Positions 46,458 through 55,201 of a stretch of DNA of 64,000 bases are shown here, piece by piece (position 1 is the first letter of the stretch; each line of letters starts with the position of its first letter). The stretch covers positions 204,987 to 268,986 of the forward strand of contig JAUXRG010000078.1 of NCBI GenBank assembly GCA_030681795.1. Reading direction: 5' to 3'. A model generated the notes under the pieces. The model worked only from the letters and a program-made list of their open reading frames with translations, was not told where the DNA came from and ran no database searches. This stretch comes from Rubrivivax sp. GTDB taxonomy: Bacteria; Pseudomonadota; Gammaproteobacteria; Burkholderiales; Burkholderiaceae_C. A program made the position numbers and the translations under genes.

Positions 46458-47111
46458 CCCCACCAGCCCGCTGCGTATGGCGTAGACGGTGAGCTCGGAG
46501 TTGTTGGCCAGCTGCAGTTTTTCCAGCACCCGGGCGCGGTACACCGACACCGTCTTGGGGCTGAGCATGAGCTCCTCGGCGATATCGGCCAGGCGCTTGC
46601 CCGAGGCGATCATCACCAGCGTCTGCAGCTCGCGGTCGCTGAGTTTCTGGTGCGCCAGCTCGCTGTCCGGTGCGGTCAGGCTTTCCACCAGCATCTGCGC
46701 GATCTCGGGCGTGACGTACTTTCGCCCCTGCGCCACCGTGCGCACCGCCTGCACCAGCAGCTGCGGGTCGCCGCCCTTGTTGACATAGCCGAAGGCGCCG
46801 GCGCGCAGGGCGCGGATGGCGTACTGGTCCTCCGGATACATGCTCACCACCAGCACCTTCATGGGCGAGTTCTCGTCCTTCAGCACGTGCAGCACGTCCA
46901 GGCCGCTGCGCCCGGGCAGGTTGATGTCCAGCACCAGCACGTCGCAGGGCGCGGGCTTGGGCGACTCGAAGCTGAGCTTGCGCATCAGCGCGCGCAGTTC
47001 GCCGTAGTCGGCCGCCTCTCCGATCACCCGGATGTCCGCGCAATCGGACAGCGTATCGCGGATGCCGCGGCGGATCAGCGCGTGGTCGTCGCAGAGGATG
47101 ACTTCGATCAT
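46452..47111 (-). CDS. NarL/FixJ-family response regulator
   Basis: A 219-aa regulator with an N-terminal receiver (Asp62 phosphorylation site in VLVLDINLPGRSG, D8/D9 acidic pocket in CDD, KVLVVSM and the conserved Lys near FGYVNKGG) and a C-terminal LuxR helix-turn-helix (LSDRELQTLVMIASGKRLADIAEELMLSPKTVSVYRARVLEKL). I used ATG 47111, since MIEVILCDD fits the family start. It is 16 bp downstream of the kinase gene at 47128-48300 and is its likely partner. Confidence 0.93.
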   Translation of the reverse strand: MIEVILCDDHALIRRGIRDTLSDCADIRVIGEAADYGELRALMRKLSFESPKPAPCDVLVLDINLPGRSGLDVLHVLKDENSPMKVLVVSMYPEDQYAIRALRAGAFGYVNKGGDPQLLVQAVRTVAQGRKYVTPEIAQMLVESLTAPDSELAHQKLSDRELQTLVMIASGKRLADIAEELMLSPKTVSVYRARVLEKLQLANNSELTVYAIRSGLVGG

Positions 47112-47127
47112 GGGTGCAGCCTGCGGG

Positions 47128-48300
47128 TCAAAGAGCGGTCCAGGCCGAGGTCTCGGCATCGTCGGGGTTCTGGCTCGCCGCATTCTCGCCTGCAGGGGCG
47201 TCCTCGGTGGCCGCGGCCTCCAGGGGCACCGACAGGATCAGCGTGGTGCCGGCGGCGCCGCTGCTCAGGTCGACCCAGCCGCCCACCGTCGAAGCACGCT
47301 CGTGCAGGCCCCGGATGCCGAAGCTGCGCGCCTTGGCCAGGTCGCTGGCGGTCAGGCCGCGGCCGTTGTCGCTGACTTCCAGCGACAGCACCCCGCCGCT
47401 GATCGACAGATCGACCACCACGCGCGTGGCACCGGCGTGCTTGTTCACATTGGTGAGCGCCTCCTGCGCCGTGCGGTAGGCCACCAGCGGCACGCCCGGG
47501 GGCAACGCGCGGCGCTCGGTGCTCAGGCCGGTGGCCCGGCACTCGCATTCGACGCCGGTGCGCTTCTCGAAGCGGCCGGTCATCCACTGCAGCGCCGCCA
47601 CCAGGCCCTGCTCGAGGATGGCCGGGCGCAGGTTCTGCATGATGCGCTGGCTGGCTTCGATGGCGCCGGTCACCGTCTCCAGCGCCATCAGCGCGCGCTG
47701 CTCGACCTCGGGCGAGCCGGCGTGGCGGCGGATCCAGTCGAGCTCGAACTTCAGCGCCGTGAGCGACCCCCCCACGTCGTCGTGGATTTCGCGCGCAATG
47801 GCGTGGCGCTCGGCCTCGACACTGGTCTGCAGGTGTTGCGCCAGTTCGGACAGGCGCTTGCGCGAGACCTGCAGTTGGCGGTCGGCCGCCACGCGGGCCA
47901 GGTGCGTGCGGCTGGCGGCGATGGCGTGCTCGATGGCCGGCGCCAGCCGCGACAGGTTGTTCTTCAGCAGATAGTCGCTGGCGCCGTGGCGCATGGCCTC
48001 CACCGCGGTGTCCTCGCCGATCTGGCCCGAGACCAGGATGAACGGCAGCAGCCCGCCCTCGGCCTGCGCGCGCGCGCGCAGCAAACGCAGCGCCTCCAGC
48101 CCGGTGAAGCCCGGCAGGTGGTAGTCGGACAGCACCACGTCCCAGGGCTGGTCCAGCGCGGCCTCGAATTCGGCGCGCGTCTCGATGCGCAGCGCCTGCA
48201 CGCGCAGCCCGCTGCGCTGCAGGTGGGCCAGGACCAGTGCATGGTCGGGCTCGGAGTCCTCCAGGTGCAGCAGGCGGGGTACGGTCGCGGAGCCTGTCAT
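47128..48300 (-). CDS. NarX-type histidine kinase with N-terminal receiver domain
   Basis: A 390-aa cytoplasmic kinase. Residues about 8-120 form a receiver (LEDSEPD, Asp59 in VVLSDYHLPGFTG, FILVSGQ). Then a HisKA_3 dimerisation domain has the phosphorylated His173 in AREIHDDVGGSLTALKFEL, followed by a HATPase_c domain with AYRTAQEALTNVNKHA, DNGRGL and FGIRGLHERA. There is no membrane segment or PAS domain, so the input probably comes through phosphorylation of the receiver or a partner protein. It is divergent from the chemotaxis operon, with 215 bp between the starts. Confidence 0.92.
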   Translation of the reverse strand: MTGSATVPRLLHLEDSEPDHALVLAHLQRSGLRVQALRIETRAEFEAALDQPWDVVLSDYHLPGFTGLEALRLLRARAQAEGGLLPFILVSGQIGEDTAVEAMRHGASDYLLKNNLSRLAPAIEHAIAASRTHLARVAADRQLQVSRKRLSELAQHLQTSVEAERHAIAREIHDDVGGSLTALKFELDWIRRHAGSPEVEQRALMALETVTGAIEASQRIMQNLRPAILEQGLVAALQWMTGRFEKRTGVECECRATGLSTERRALPPGVPLVAYRTAQEALTNVNKHAGATRVVVDLSISGGVLSLEVSDNGRGLTASDLAKARSFGIRGLHERASTVGGWVDLSSGAAGTTLILSVPLEAAATEDAPAGENAASQNPDDAETSAWTAL

Positions 48301-48395
48301 GACTGGAGTATCGCAAAGGCCCTGGCCACGGTGGCCACCTGCCGGCCTTGGCGCGGTGGATCGAAATAAGGGGCGGATGGCCGCGATCTTTCGCT

Positions 48396-48422
48396 CAATG
48401 TCCGGGCAGGTGCTGCCGAAAA
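48396..48422 (+). promoter_or_regulatory. Sigma-28 (FliA)-like promoter of the chemotaxis operon
   Basis: GCCGAAAA (48415-48422), one base from the FliA -10 consensus, follows CAATGTCC (48396-48403) at 11-bp spacing. The block GTCCGGGCAG-x2-GCTGCCGA shares about 20 of 23 bases with the motif before the MSHA pilin at 34819-34845. A start near 48429 gives a leader of roughly 85 nt before the first gene at 48516. Confidence 0.5.
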
Positions 48423-48515
48423 TGCCTTGGAAGACGACCGAAAGAGGCTCGCGCGCTGTGGCACGGCCACGGCGGATCGCCCGGTTCTGCAAAAGAGAAG
48501 CCCACTGGAGCACGG

Positions 48516-48974
48516 ATGCTCGCTCACGAAGAAGCCCACGATCCACCGTGCGGCCTGCCGTTGATGGCGGCGGCCGACCTGCAGGATGACCTGATGGTGG
48601 TCAACAACGACCTCGAGCGTCTGCAGAGGTTGCTGAGCGACGCCTGCGACGCACTCCTGACGCACTTCTACGGTGCCACGGGCGAGATCAACCATGTGCT
48701 GCACACCCTGGCCACCCGGCCCGACGTGGACGCACCCGGGCTGCACGGGGCCATGCAGCACCTGGCCGGCGCGATCACGGCCATGCAGTTCCAGGACATG
48801 GCCTCGCAGCTCGTGGGCCACACCACGAGGCGGCTGCGCAACTGTGCCGACCGCCTGGCCCGCGACACCATGGGCGACGACGAAGACGGTTGTGCCGTGG
48901 TCGCAGGCCCCCGGCAGCGCCCCAACCCGGTGACCCAGGACGAAATGGACGCGGGGTCTGTCGAGCTCTTCTGA
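48516..48974 (+). CDS. Short CheZ-like CheY-phosphatase
   Basis: A 152-aa helical protein. The central helix has QFQDMASQL, whose D94-x3-Q98 matches the catalytic D143/Q147 spacing of E. coli CheZ (FQDLTGQ). The C-terminus TQDEMDAGSVELF after a flexible linker resembles the CheY-binding tail of CheZ. It is shorter than CheZ (214 aa), lacking part of the long hairpin. It precedes cheY by 53 bp. I used ATG 48516; the upstream in-frame extension covers the promoter motif and looks non-coding. The identification is from motif and context. Confidence 0.72.
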   Translation: MLAHEEAHDPPCGLPLMAAADLQDDLMVVNNDLERLQRLLSDACDALLTHFYGATGEINHVLHTLATRPDVDAPGLHGAMQHLAGAITAMQFQDMASQLVGHTTRRLRNCADRLARDTMGDDEDGCAVVAGPRQRPNPVTQDEMDAGSVELF

Positions 48975-49027
48975 CGCCCCGCCCACCGCCCCCACCCGAC
49001 GAATTTGACCCGAGAGAGAGAAGCCTC

Positions 49028-49390
49028 ATGCACTCCATCCTTGCCGTTGACGACAGCGCCTCGATGCGCCAGATGGTCAGCTTCACGCTGAAGAACGCGG
49101 GTTTTTCCGTGGTCGAGGCCGTGGACGGCCAGGACGCCTACGAGAAGGCCAACTCGCGCGACTTCAACCTCGTGCTGACCGACCAGAACATGCCCCGCAT
49201 GGACGGTATCAGCCTGACCAGGAAGCTGCGCGAGAACCCCAAGTTCAATACCACGCCGAACCTCATCCTGACCACCGAGAGCAGCGACCAGATGAAGCAG
49301 GCCGGCCGTGCCGCCGGCGCCACCGGCTGGCTGGTCAAGCCCTTCGACCCGGCCAAGCTGGTCGAGGTCATCGGCAAGGTCATCCGCTGA
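49028..49390 (+). CDS. cheY: Chemotaxis response regulator CheY
   Basis: A 120-aa single-domain receiver: acidic pair D8/D9 in AVDDS, phosphorylation site D52 in LVLTDQNMPRMDG, T82/T83 in ILTTES and K104 in WLVKPF. There is no output domain, so it would act on the flagellar motor or pilus. A purine-rich GAGAGAGAAG region precedes the ATG. It is followed by cheA 32 bp later. Confidence 0.95.
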   Translation: MHSILAVDDSASMRQMVSFTLKNAGFSVVEAVDGQDAYEKANSRDFNLVLTDQNMPRMDGISLTRKLRENPKFNTTPNLILTTESSDQMKQAGRAAGATGWLVKPFDPAKLVEVIGKVIR

Positions 49391-49422
49391 GCCGCGGCGC
49401 CGGCCCACCCAGGAGTCACGGC

Positions 49423-51600
49423 ATGACCGACATCGGCAAGGAGAGCGCGAGCGCGGCGGCAGGCATCGACCTCAGCCAGTTTTTCCAGATCTTCTTCGAG
49501 GAGGCCGGCGAGAACCTCGAAAGCATGGAGCGAAAGCTGCTCAACCTGGACATCGCGAGCCCCGACGAAGAGGAGCTCAACGCCATCTTCCGCTGCGCGC
49601 ACTCGGTCAAGGGCGGTGCGGCGACTTTCGGCTTCGGCGATGTGGCCGAGCTCACGCACCAGATGGAGACGCTGCTGGACAAGCTGCGCCGCCACGAACT
49701 CGAGCCCACGGCAGCGATGGTCGACGTGCTGCTGGCTTCGGGTGATGCCCTCAAGTCACAGCTCGCGCGCCACCAGGGCAGCGGCGACGACGCCGTCGAT
49801 ACCTCGCCCTTGCTGAGCGCCATCCGCGGCCTCGTCGGCGCCGGGCCGAGGCTGCCCAGCGCCCCGCGTGCCCCGCACACCGAGGCCGCGGCAGCGGCAG
49901 CGCCGGTGCCGCCCGAGGTGGCGACACCCTTGGCGGCCACCCCGCAGGCCATGGCCAAGGACGAGCCGGTGCTGCGCTCCCTGGAGCTCACCGTGGGGCC
50001 GCTCTTGGTCGTCGATCAGGCGGAAAGCCTGGTGGAGCTGTTCAAGGAGATCACCGATCTCGGCACCATCGAGCCCCTGGACGCCGGGCAGCCCGCCGAC
50101 GGGATGCGCCGCTTCAAGGTCCTGACCACCTCCTCGGACAACGACCTGCTGGACCTCTTCAGCTTCCACGTCGCCCGTGAGCAGGTGCGGCTGGCCCCGC
50201 TGGGCGAGGGTTACGGCTTCCACCCAGGCGCGCCGGGTGCGCCACCGGTCGAGGCGCCCGCCGCCGATGCGGGCTACGGATTCTTTGAAGACGCACCCGG
50301 TGCGCCTGCCAGCGCCGCCGACGCCGCGACGGCGCAAGGTGCTGCGGCCGTCGAGCCGCCGGTGGCGAGCCATGAGTCCTTCGCCGTACCGGCCAAGCCG
50401 GCGCCGCCGGCCCGGGCCGACAAGGCCGGCGCGCCCGAATCGAGCACGCTGCGCGTCTCGGTGGAGAAGGTCGACCAGCTCATCAACCTGGTGGGCGAAC
50501 TCGTCATCACGCAGGCCATGCTGGCGCAGAACAGCAAGGGCGCAGACGCCGCACTGCACCCGCAGATGGCCAGCGGCCTGGCCGACCTGGAGCGCAATAC
50601 GCGCGACCTGCAAGAAGCGGTGATGTCGATCCGCATGATCCCGATGTCGCTGGTCTTCAACCGCTTCCCGCGCATGATGCGCGACCTCGCCGGCAAGCTG
50701 GGCAAGAAGGTCGAACTGCTGCAGGTGGGCGAGGCCACCGAGCTCGACAAGGGCCTGGTCGAGAAGATCACCGACCCGCTCACCCACCTGGTGCGCAACA
50801 GCTGCGACCACGGCATCGAAATGCCTGCCGAGCGCCTGGCCAAGGGCAAGCCCGAGCAGGGCACGATCACGCTCATCGCCAGCCACCAGGGCGGCAGCAT
50901 CGTCATCGAGGTGCGCGACGACGGCAAAGGCCTGAATCGCGCCAAGCTGTTGGGCAAGGCCCGCGAGCGCGGCATGGAGGTGTCCGATTCGATGACCGAC
51001 GCGGAGGTCTACGGCCTCATCCTGGCGCCCGGCTTCAGCACCGCCGAGGTGGTGACCGATGTCTCGGGGCGCGGCGTGGGCATGGACGTGGTGAAGAAGA
51101 ACATCACCGCGCTGGGCGGCACGGTGGAGATCGATTCCGCCGAAGGCTACGGCATGACGGTGCGCGTGCGCCTGCCGCTCACGCTGGCCATCATGGACGG
51201 CATGAGCGTGGGGGTGGCCCACGAGTGCTACATCCTGCCACTGTCCAGCGTGGTCGAGTCCTTCCAGGTGCAGCCGGGCATGGTCAAGACGATCGGCGGC
51301 ACCGGCCGCGTGGTCGAGGTGCGCGACGAGTACATGCCCGTGGTGGACCTGGAACGCATCTTCGACGTGCCGCGCTTCGACGACGGGCCCCGCACCGAAA
51401 TCATGGTCGTGATCGAAGCCGAAGGCGCGCGTGTGGCGTTGCGCGTCGACGAACTGCTCGGCCAGCAGCAGGTGGTGGTGAAGAACCTGGAGAGCAACTA
51501 CCGCAGGGTGGACGATATCTCGGGCGCCACCATCATGGGTGACGGTCGCGTGGCGCTGATCCTCGACGTCGGCTCGCTGGTGCGGCGTTCGCGCCATTGA
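49423..51600 (+). CDS. cheA: Chemotaxis histidine kinase CheA
   Basis: A 725-aa CheA. Hpt domain with the phosphorylated His60 in [14 protein letters not shown]; a P2-like domain at about 185-265 ([21 protein letters not shown]...); a proline/alanine linker; dimerisation region [21 protein letters not shown] (about 345-365); HATPase with [18 protein letters not shown] and [13 protein letters not shown]; and a C-terminal CheW-like domain from about 585. Length and order are standard. It receives input from MCPs through CheW and phosphorylates CheY. Confidence 0.96.
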   Translation: MTDIGKESASAAAGIDLSQFFQIFFEEAGENLESMERKLLNLDIASPDEEELNAIFRCAHSVKGGAATFGFGDVAELTHQMETLLDKLRRHELEPTAAMVDVLLASGDALKSQLARHQGSGDDAVDTSPLLSAIRGLVGAGPRLPSAPRAPHTEAAAAAAPVPPEVATPLAATPQAMAKDEPVLRSLELTVGPLLVVDQAESLVELFKEITDLGTIEPLDAGQPADGMRRFKVLTTSSDNDLLDLFSFHVAREQVRLAPLGEGYGFHPGAPGAPPVEAPAADAGYGFFEDAPGAPASAADAATAQGAAAVEPPVASHESFAVPAKPAPPARADKAGAPESSTLRVSVEKVDQLINLVGELVITQAMLAQNSKGADAALHPQMASGLADLERNTRDLQEAVMSIRMIPMSLVFNRFPRMMRDLAGKLGKKVELLQVGEATELDKGLVEKITDPLTHLVRNSCDHGIEMPAERLAKGKPEQGTITLIASHQGGSIVIEVRDDGKGLNRAKLLGKARERGMEVSDSMTDAEVYGLILAPGFSTAEVVTDVSGRGVGMDVVKKNITALGGTVEIDSAEGYGMTVRVRLPLTLAIMDGMSVGVAHECYILPLSSVVESFQVQPGMVKTIGGTGRVVEVRDEYMPVVDLERIFDVPRFDDGPRTEIMVVIEAEGARVALRVDELLGQQQVVVKNLESNYRRVDDISGATIMGDGRVALILDVGSLVRRSRH

Positions 51601-51628
51601 AACCTCCTGGTCAAAAGGACCCTCCCCA

Positions 51629-53218
51629 ATGAACCCGATCTTCAAGCTGATGCGCAGCTTCACCATCCGCGTGCGCATGCTCGGCGCCGTGGCCATGCTG
51701 CTCGGCATGTTCGGGCTGGTGGGCGGGGTCGGCCTGGTCAGCGGCTGGCGCATCAAGACGCTGAACGAGGAATTCTCCTCGCAGGCCATGCACGAGATGG
51801 CCACCCTCTCCAACGCCCGCCAGCACCTGGCCCTGTTGCGCTTGCACGAAAAGCAGATGGTCATCGACTACGAGGACGCCACGGCCGTGGCCAGGCACCG
51901 GCAGTCGTGGCAACTCGAACTGGAGGCCACCAAGAAAGCACTGTCCGGCTTGCTCGACGGCGCGGCAGGCGCAGATCGCTCGCTGGCCACCGAGGCCATC
52001 CAGCGCCTCGACGACTACGCCAAGCTCTCGGCCAGCGTCTTGACCAACATCGAGGGCAGCAACTACGACACCGCCCGCGTCGCCGACCGCATGCTCAACA
52101 AGGCCAAGGAGCACGTGGCGGTGACCGAGGAACGGGTCGAGCAGATCCTGCGCACCGTCAGCGCCGAGACGGCACTGACGCAGGCCTCGCTGAGCCGGAC
52201 GATGACCGGGGCGATGTGGGTCTTCGTCGGCACGTTCGGCCTGGTGCTGCTGGTGATGGTGCCGCTGACGCTGATGAACTCGAGCTCCATCACCCGGCCC
52301 ATCCGCTATGCGGCCAGCGTCGCGCAGGCCATTGCCGGCGGCGACCTGACGCGGGCTATCCGCATCGAGGGCCGCGACGAGGCCACGGACATGCTGCGCT
52401 CGCTCCAGCAGATGCAGCACAAGCTCAGCAGCATCCTGTCCCAGGTGCATGAGTCCTCGCTCAGCATCCAGCGCTCCAGCGCCGAGGTGGCCAGCGGCAA
52501 CACCGACCTGTCGGGCCGCACCGAGCAGGCCGCGGGTTCGCTGCAGCAAACCGCCAGCTCGCTGGAGCAGCTCACCGGCGCCGTGCGCCAGAGTGCGGAC
52601 TCGGCCAGCCAGGCGCAGCAGCTCGCAACCTCGGCCGCCGACGTGGCCCAGCGCGGCGGCAGCGTGGTCTCGCAGGTAGTCAGCACCATGTGCGAGATCA
52701 ACGCCAGCTCCAGGCGCATCGCCGACATCATCGGCACGATCGACGGCATCGCCTTCCAGACCAACATCCTGGCCCTCAATGCCGCGGTGGAAGCCGCGCG
52801 TGCCGGCGAACAGGGTCGCGGCTTCGCCGTGGTGGCCAGCGAGGTGCGCAGCCTGGCGCAACGCAGCGCCGAGGCCGCCCGCGAGATCAAGGCACTGATA
52901 GGCGCCAGCGTCGAGCGCGTGGCGACCGGCTCCAAGCTGGTGGCCGACGCGGGCAGCACCATGGGCGAGATCGTCGCCAGCGTGCAGCGCGTGACGGACA
53001 TCATCGGCCAGATCAGCACCGCGGCCACCGAGCAGAGCAGCGGCATCGGCCAGATCAACGGCGCCGTCGCCGAGCTCGACCACATGACGCAGCAGAACGC
53101 GGCGCTGGTGGAGCAGAGCGCTGCGGCAGCGGAATCGCTCAACTCGCAGGCCGCCTGCCTGGCGGGCGTCGTCGGCACCTTCAAGTTCGCCGCACCAGCC
53201 CCGAGCGAAACCTCCTGA
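51629..53218 (+). CDS. Methyl-accepting chemotaxis protein with periplasmic 4-helix-type sensor
   Basis: A 529-aa MCP. Membrane helix at about 12-34, a periplasmic domain of about 155 residues rich in helices (four-helix-bundle type), second membrane helix ([25 protein letters not shown], about 191-215), HAMP domain, then the signalling coil with the hairpin tip [33 protein letters not shown]. It ends without a CheR/CheB-binding pentapeptide. AAGGA lies before the ATG, 28 bp after cheA. The ligand is unknown. Confidence 0.94.
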   Translation: MNPIFKLMRSFTIRVRMLGAVAMLLGMFGLVGGVGLVSGWRIKTLNEEFSSQAMHEMATLSNARQHLALLRLHEKQMVIDYEDATAVARHRQSWQLELEATKKALSGLLDGAAGADRSLATEAIQRLDDYAKLSASVLTNIEGSNYDTARVADRMLNKAKEHVAVTEERVEQILRTVSAETALTQASLSRTMTGAMWVFVGTFGLVLLVMVPLTLMNSSSITRPIRYAASVAQAIAGGDLTRAIRIEGRDEATDMLRSLQQMQHKLSSILSQVHESSLSIQRSSAEVASGNTDLSGRTEQAAGSLQQTASSLEQLTGAVRQSADSASQAQQLATSAADVAQRGGSVVSQVVSTMCEINASSRRIADIIGTIDGIAFQTNILALNAAVEAARAGEQGRGFAVVASEVRSLAQRSAEAAREIKALIGASVERVATGSKLVADAGSTMGEIVASVQRVTDIIGQISTAATEQSSGIGQINGAVAELDHMTQQNAALVEQSAAAAESLNSQAACLAGVVGTFKFAAPAPSETS

Positions 53219-53256
53219 CACCCCCGATTTCGACGCCCCACGAGAGCCCATCCAAG

Positions 53257-54552
53257 ATGTTCACGCCACTCACGACCGTGCAGCGCACGACGCTCATCCT
53301 CGCCCTGCTGGCCCTCGGGCAGGCGACCGCAGTGGCTGGAGCCTCCCTGGGGTGGGCCGCGGCCTGGACCCTGGGTGCCAGCCTCGCCTGCACCCTGCTG
53401 GCCGCCATCGGCGTGGGGGTCAACGGCGCCGCACTGGGCCGCTTCATGCAAGGTTTTCGCGAGTACACCCAGCGCATCGCCGAAGGCGACCTCACCGTGG
53501 ACATCCCCGCCGCCGATGGCAGCGCCGACACCGTCGAGGCCATGCGCTCGCTGCAGGCCCTGCAGGCCTCGCTGCGCCGCACCCTGGGCTCGATCCGGGG
53601 CGGGGCCGAGGGCGTCTCGCTCGCGGCGCAGGAAATCGCCCAGGGCAACGCCGACCTCAGCACGCGCACGGAACAAACCGCCAGCAACCTGCAGCAGGCG
53701 GCCAGCTCGATGGCACGCCTGACCACCACCGTCAACCAGACCGCCGACTCGGCGCGCACCGCCAACCAGCTGGCCAGTTCGGCCAGCGAGGTGGCCGCCC
53801 GCGGCGGCAGCGTGGTGGCCCAGGTGGTTTCGACGATGGACGAGATCAACACCAGCTCCAAGAAGATCGCAGACATCATCGGCACCATCGACGGCATCGC
53901 CTTCCAGACCAATATCCTGGCGCTGAATGCCGCCGTCGAAGCGGCGCGCGCCGGCGAACAAGGCCGCGGCTTCGCGGTGGTGGCCAGCGAGGTCCGCAGC
54001 CTGGCGCAACGCAGCGCCGAGGCGGCGCGCGAGATCAAGGGCCTGATCGGCGCCAGCGTCGAGAAGGTGGAATCGGGCTCGCGGCTGGTGCAGGATGCAG
54101 GCCGGACGATGGGCGAGATCGTCGCCAGCGTGCAGCGCGTCTCCGACATCATCGGCGAGATCAGCGCCGCGGCCGCCGAGCAGAGCCGCGGCATCGGCCA
54201 GATCAATACCGCCGTCGTCCAGCTCGACGCGATGACACAGCAAAACGCGGCACTGGTCGAGCAGAGCGCGGCGGCGGCCGATTCCCTCAAGGAACAGTCA
54301 CACCAGCTCGCCAATGCGGTGGGCGCATTCCGCACCGGCACGGCTTCGGCAGTCCGGCCTTCGAGCCCGGCGCCGGCCCCGCACAAGGCCGCGGCCAGCC
54401 ACGCCATCACCCAGGCCCGCAAGGCCCCCGCGCGACCCACGCTGCAGGCCCCCAAGACGAGCCCACGGCCCGGCGCGAAACCCGCCGCCCGGCCCTCGGC
54501 ACCCGCGCCTGCCGCCCCGGCGACCCACGATGACGACTGGGAAACCTTCTGA
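53257..54552 (+). CDS. Methyl-accepting chemotaxis protein lacking a periplasmic sensor
   Basis: A 431-aa MCP. Two membrane helices are nearly adjacent (about residues 8-27 and 32-53), so there is almost no periplasmic loop; it may sense energy state or partner proteins. HAMP-like segment, then signalling hairpin nearly identical to that of the preceding MCP. The tail after residue 360 is Pro/Ala-rich and ends DDDWETF; the final WETF matches the CheR/CheB tether of major chemoreceptors. It starts 38 bp after the first MCP and is followed by cheW. Confidence 0.93.
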   Translation: MFTPLTTVQRTTLILALLALGQATAVAGASLGWAAAWTLGASLACTLLAAIGVGVNGAALGRFMQGFREYTQRIAEGDLTVDIPAADGSADTVEAMRSLQALQASLRRTLGSIRGGAEGVSLAAQEIAQGNADLSTRTEQTASNLQQAASSMARLTTTVNQTADSARTANQLASSASEVAARGGSVVAQVVSTMDEINTSSKKIADIIGTIDGIAFQTNILALNAAVEAARAGEQGRGFAVVASEVRSLAQRSAEAAREIKGLIGASVEKVESGSRLVQDAGRTMGEIVASVQRVSDIIGEISAAAAEQSRGIGQINTAVVQLDAMTQQNAALVEQSAAAADSLKEQSHQLANAVGAFRTGTASAVRPSSPAPAPHKAAASHAITQARKAPARPTLQAPKTSPRPGAKPAARPSAPAPAAPATHDDDWETF

Positions 54553-54564
54553 CCCCGCGCCAGC

Positions 54565-54591
54565 TTGAGACTCCGGCCACGCAGCCGATAA
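54565..54591 (+). promoter_or_regulatory. Promoter motif upstream of cheW (sigma-28-like, or sigma-70)
   Basis: GCCGATAA (54584-54591) is the exact FliA -10 word and TTGAGACT lies 11 bp before it (54565-54572). The same bases can be read as a sigma-70 promoter, TTGAGA-N16-GATAAC. Either reading gives a start about 25-30 bp before the cheW ATG, so cheW may also be transcribed separately from the upstream operon. Confidence 0.5.
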
Positions 54592-54625
54592 CCCACAGAC
54601 CACCTGCACCACGCAAGGAAACGCC

Positions 54626-55189
54626 ATGGCGATGATCGCCCAAGCCCCCCCTGTCACCCGCCGCGAACCGGCTAGAAATGCAGCCCCCGGCCACACCACC
54701 GCGAACGCGGGCGTGGCCGACCGCCGCAAGACGCAGGCCGGCGAGTTTCTGACCTTCCGCCTGGGTGCCGAGGAATACGGCATCGACATCCTGCGCGTGC
54801 AGGAGATCCGCTCCTACGAGCCGCCCACGCGCATCGCCCACGCACCTTCGTTCGTCAAGGGCGTGGTCAACCTGCGCGGCGTCATCGTGCCCATCATCGA
54901 CCTGCGCCTCAAATTGGGCTGCGACACGGCCGAATACAACGCCTTCACGGTGGTCGTGGTGCTCAATGTGCACGGCCGCATCGTCGGCGCGGTGGTCGAT
55001 TCGGTGTCCGACGTGCTCGAACTCGGCGGCGACCACATCAAGCCCGCGCCCGAACTCAGCTCCAGCGTCGATGCCTCCTTCATCACGGGCATAGGCACGA
55101 TCAAGAGCGGAGACGCCGAGCGCATGCTCATCCTGATGGACATCGAAGCCCTGATGGGCAGCGCCGAGATGGGGCTCATCAACGCCTGA
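54626..55189 (+). CDS. cheW: Chemotaxis coupling protein CheW
   Basis: A 187-aa CheW. The first 38 residues are a Pro/Ala extension; the domain then starts EFLTFRLGAEEYGIDILRVQEIRSYEP, with RIAHAPSFVKGVVNLRGVIVPIIDLR and GAVVDSVSDVLEL as in all CheW proteins. It ends MGSAEMGLINA. AAGGAAA precedes the ATG. It joins the MCPs to CheA. cheR, cheB and cheD are not in the window. Confidence 0.96.
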   Translation: MAMIAQAPPVTRREPARNAAPGHTTANAGVADRRKTQAGEFLTFRLGAEEYGIDILRVQEIRSYEPPTRIAHAPSFVKGVVNLRGVIVPIIDLRLKLGCDTAEYNAFTVVVVLNVHGRIVGAVVDSVSDVLELGGDHIKPAPELSSSVDASFITGIGTIKSGDAERMLILMDIEALMGSAEMGLINA

Positions 55190-55201
55190 GTCGCGCAGCC
55201 C

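Noticed and set aside
48348..48515. Upstream extension of the CheZ-like protein
   Set aside because: The extension is Cys/Arg/Gly-rich, starts from TTG and covers the sigma-28-like promoter motif.
51611..54243. Long minus-strand frames opposite the two MCP genes
   Set aside because: The plus strand gives clear MCP signalling domains; repeated antisense patterns only mirror the duplicated MCP hairpins.
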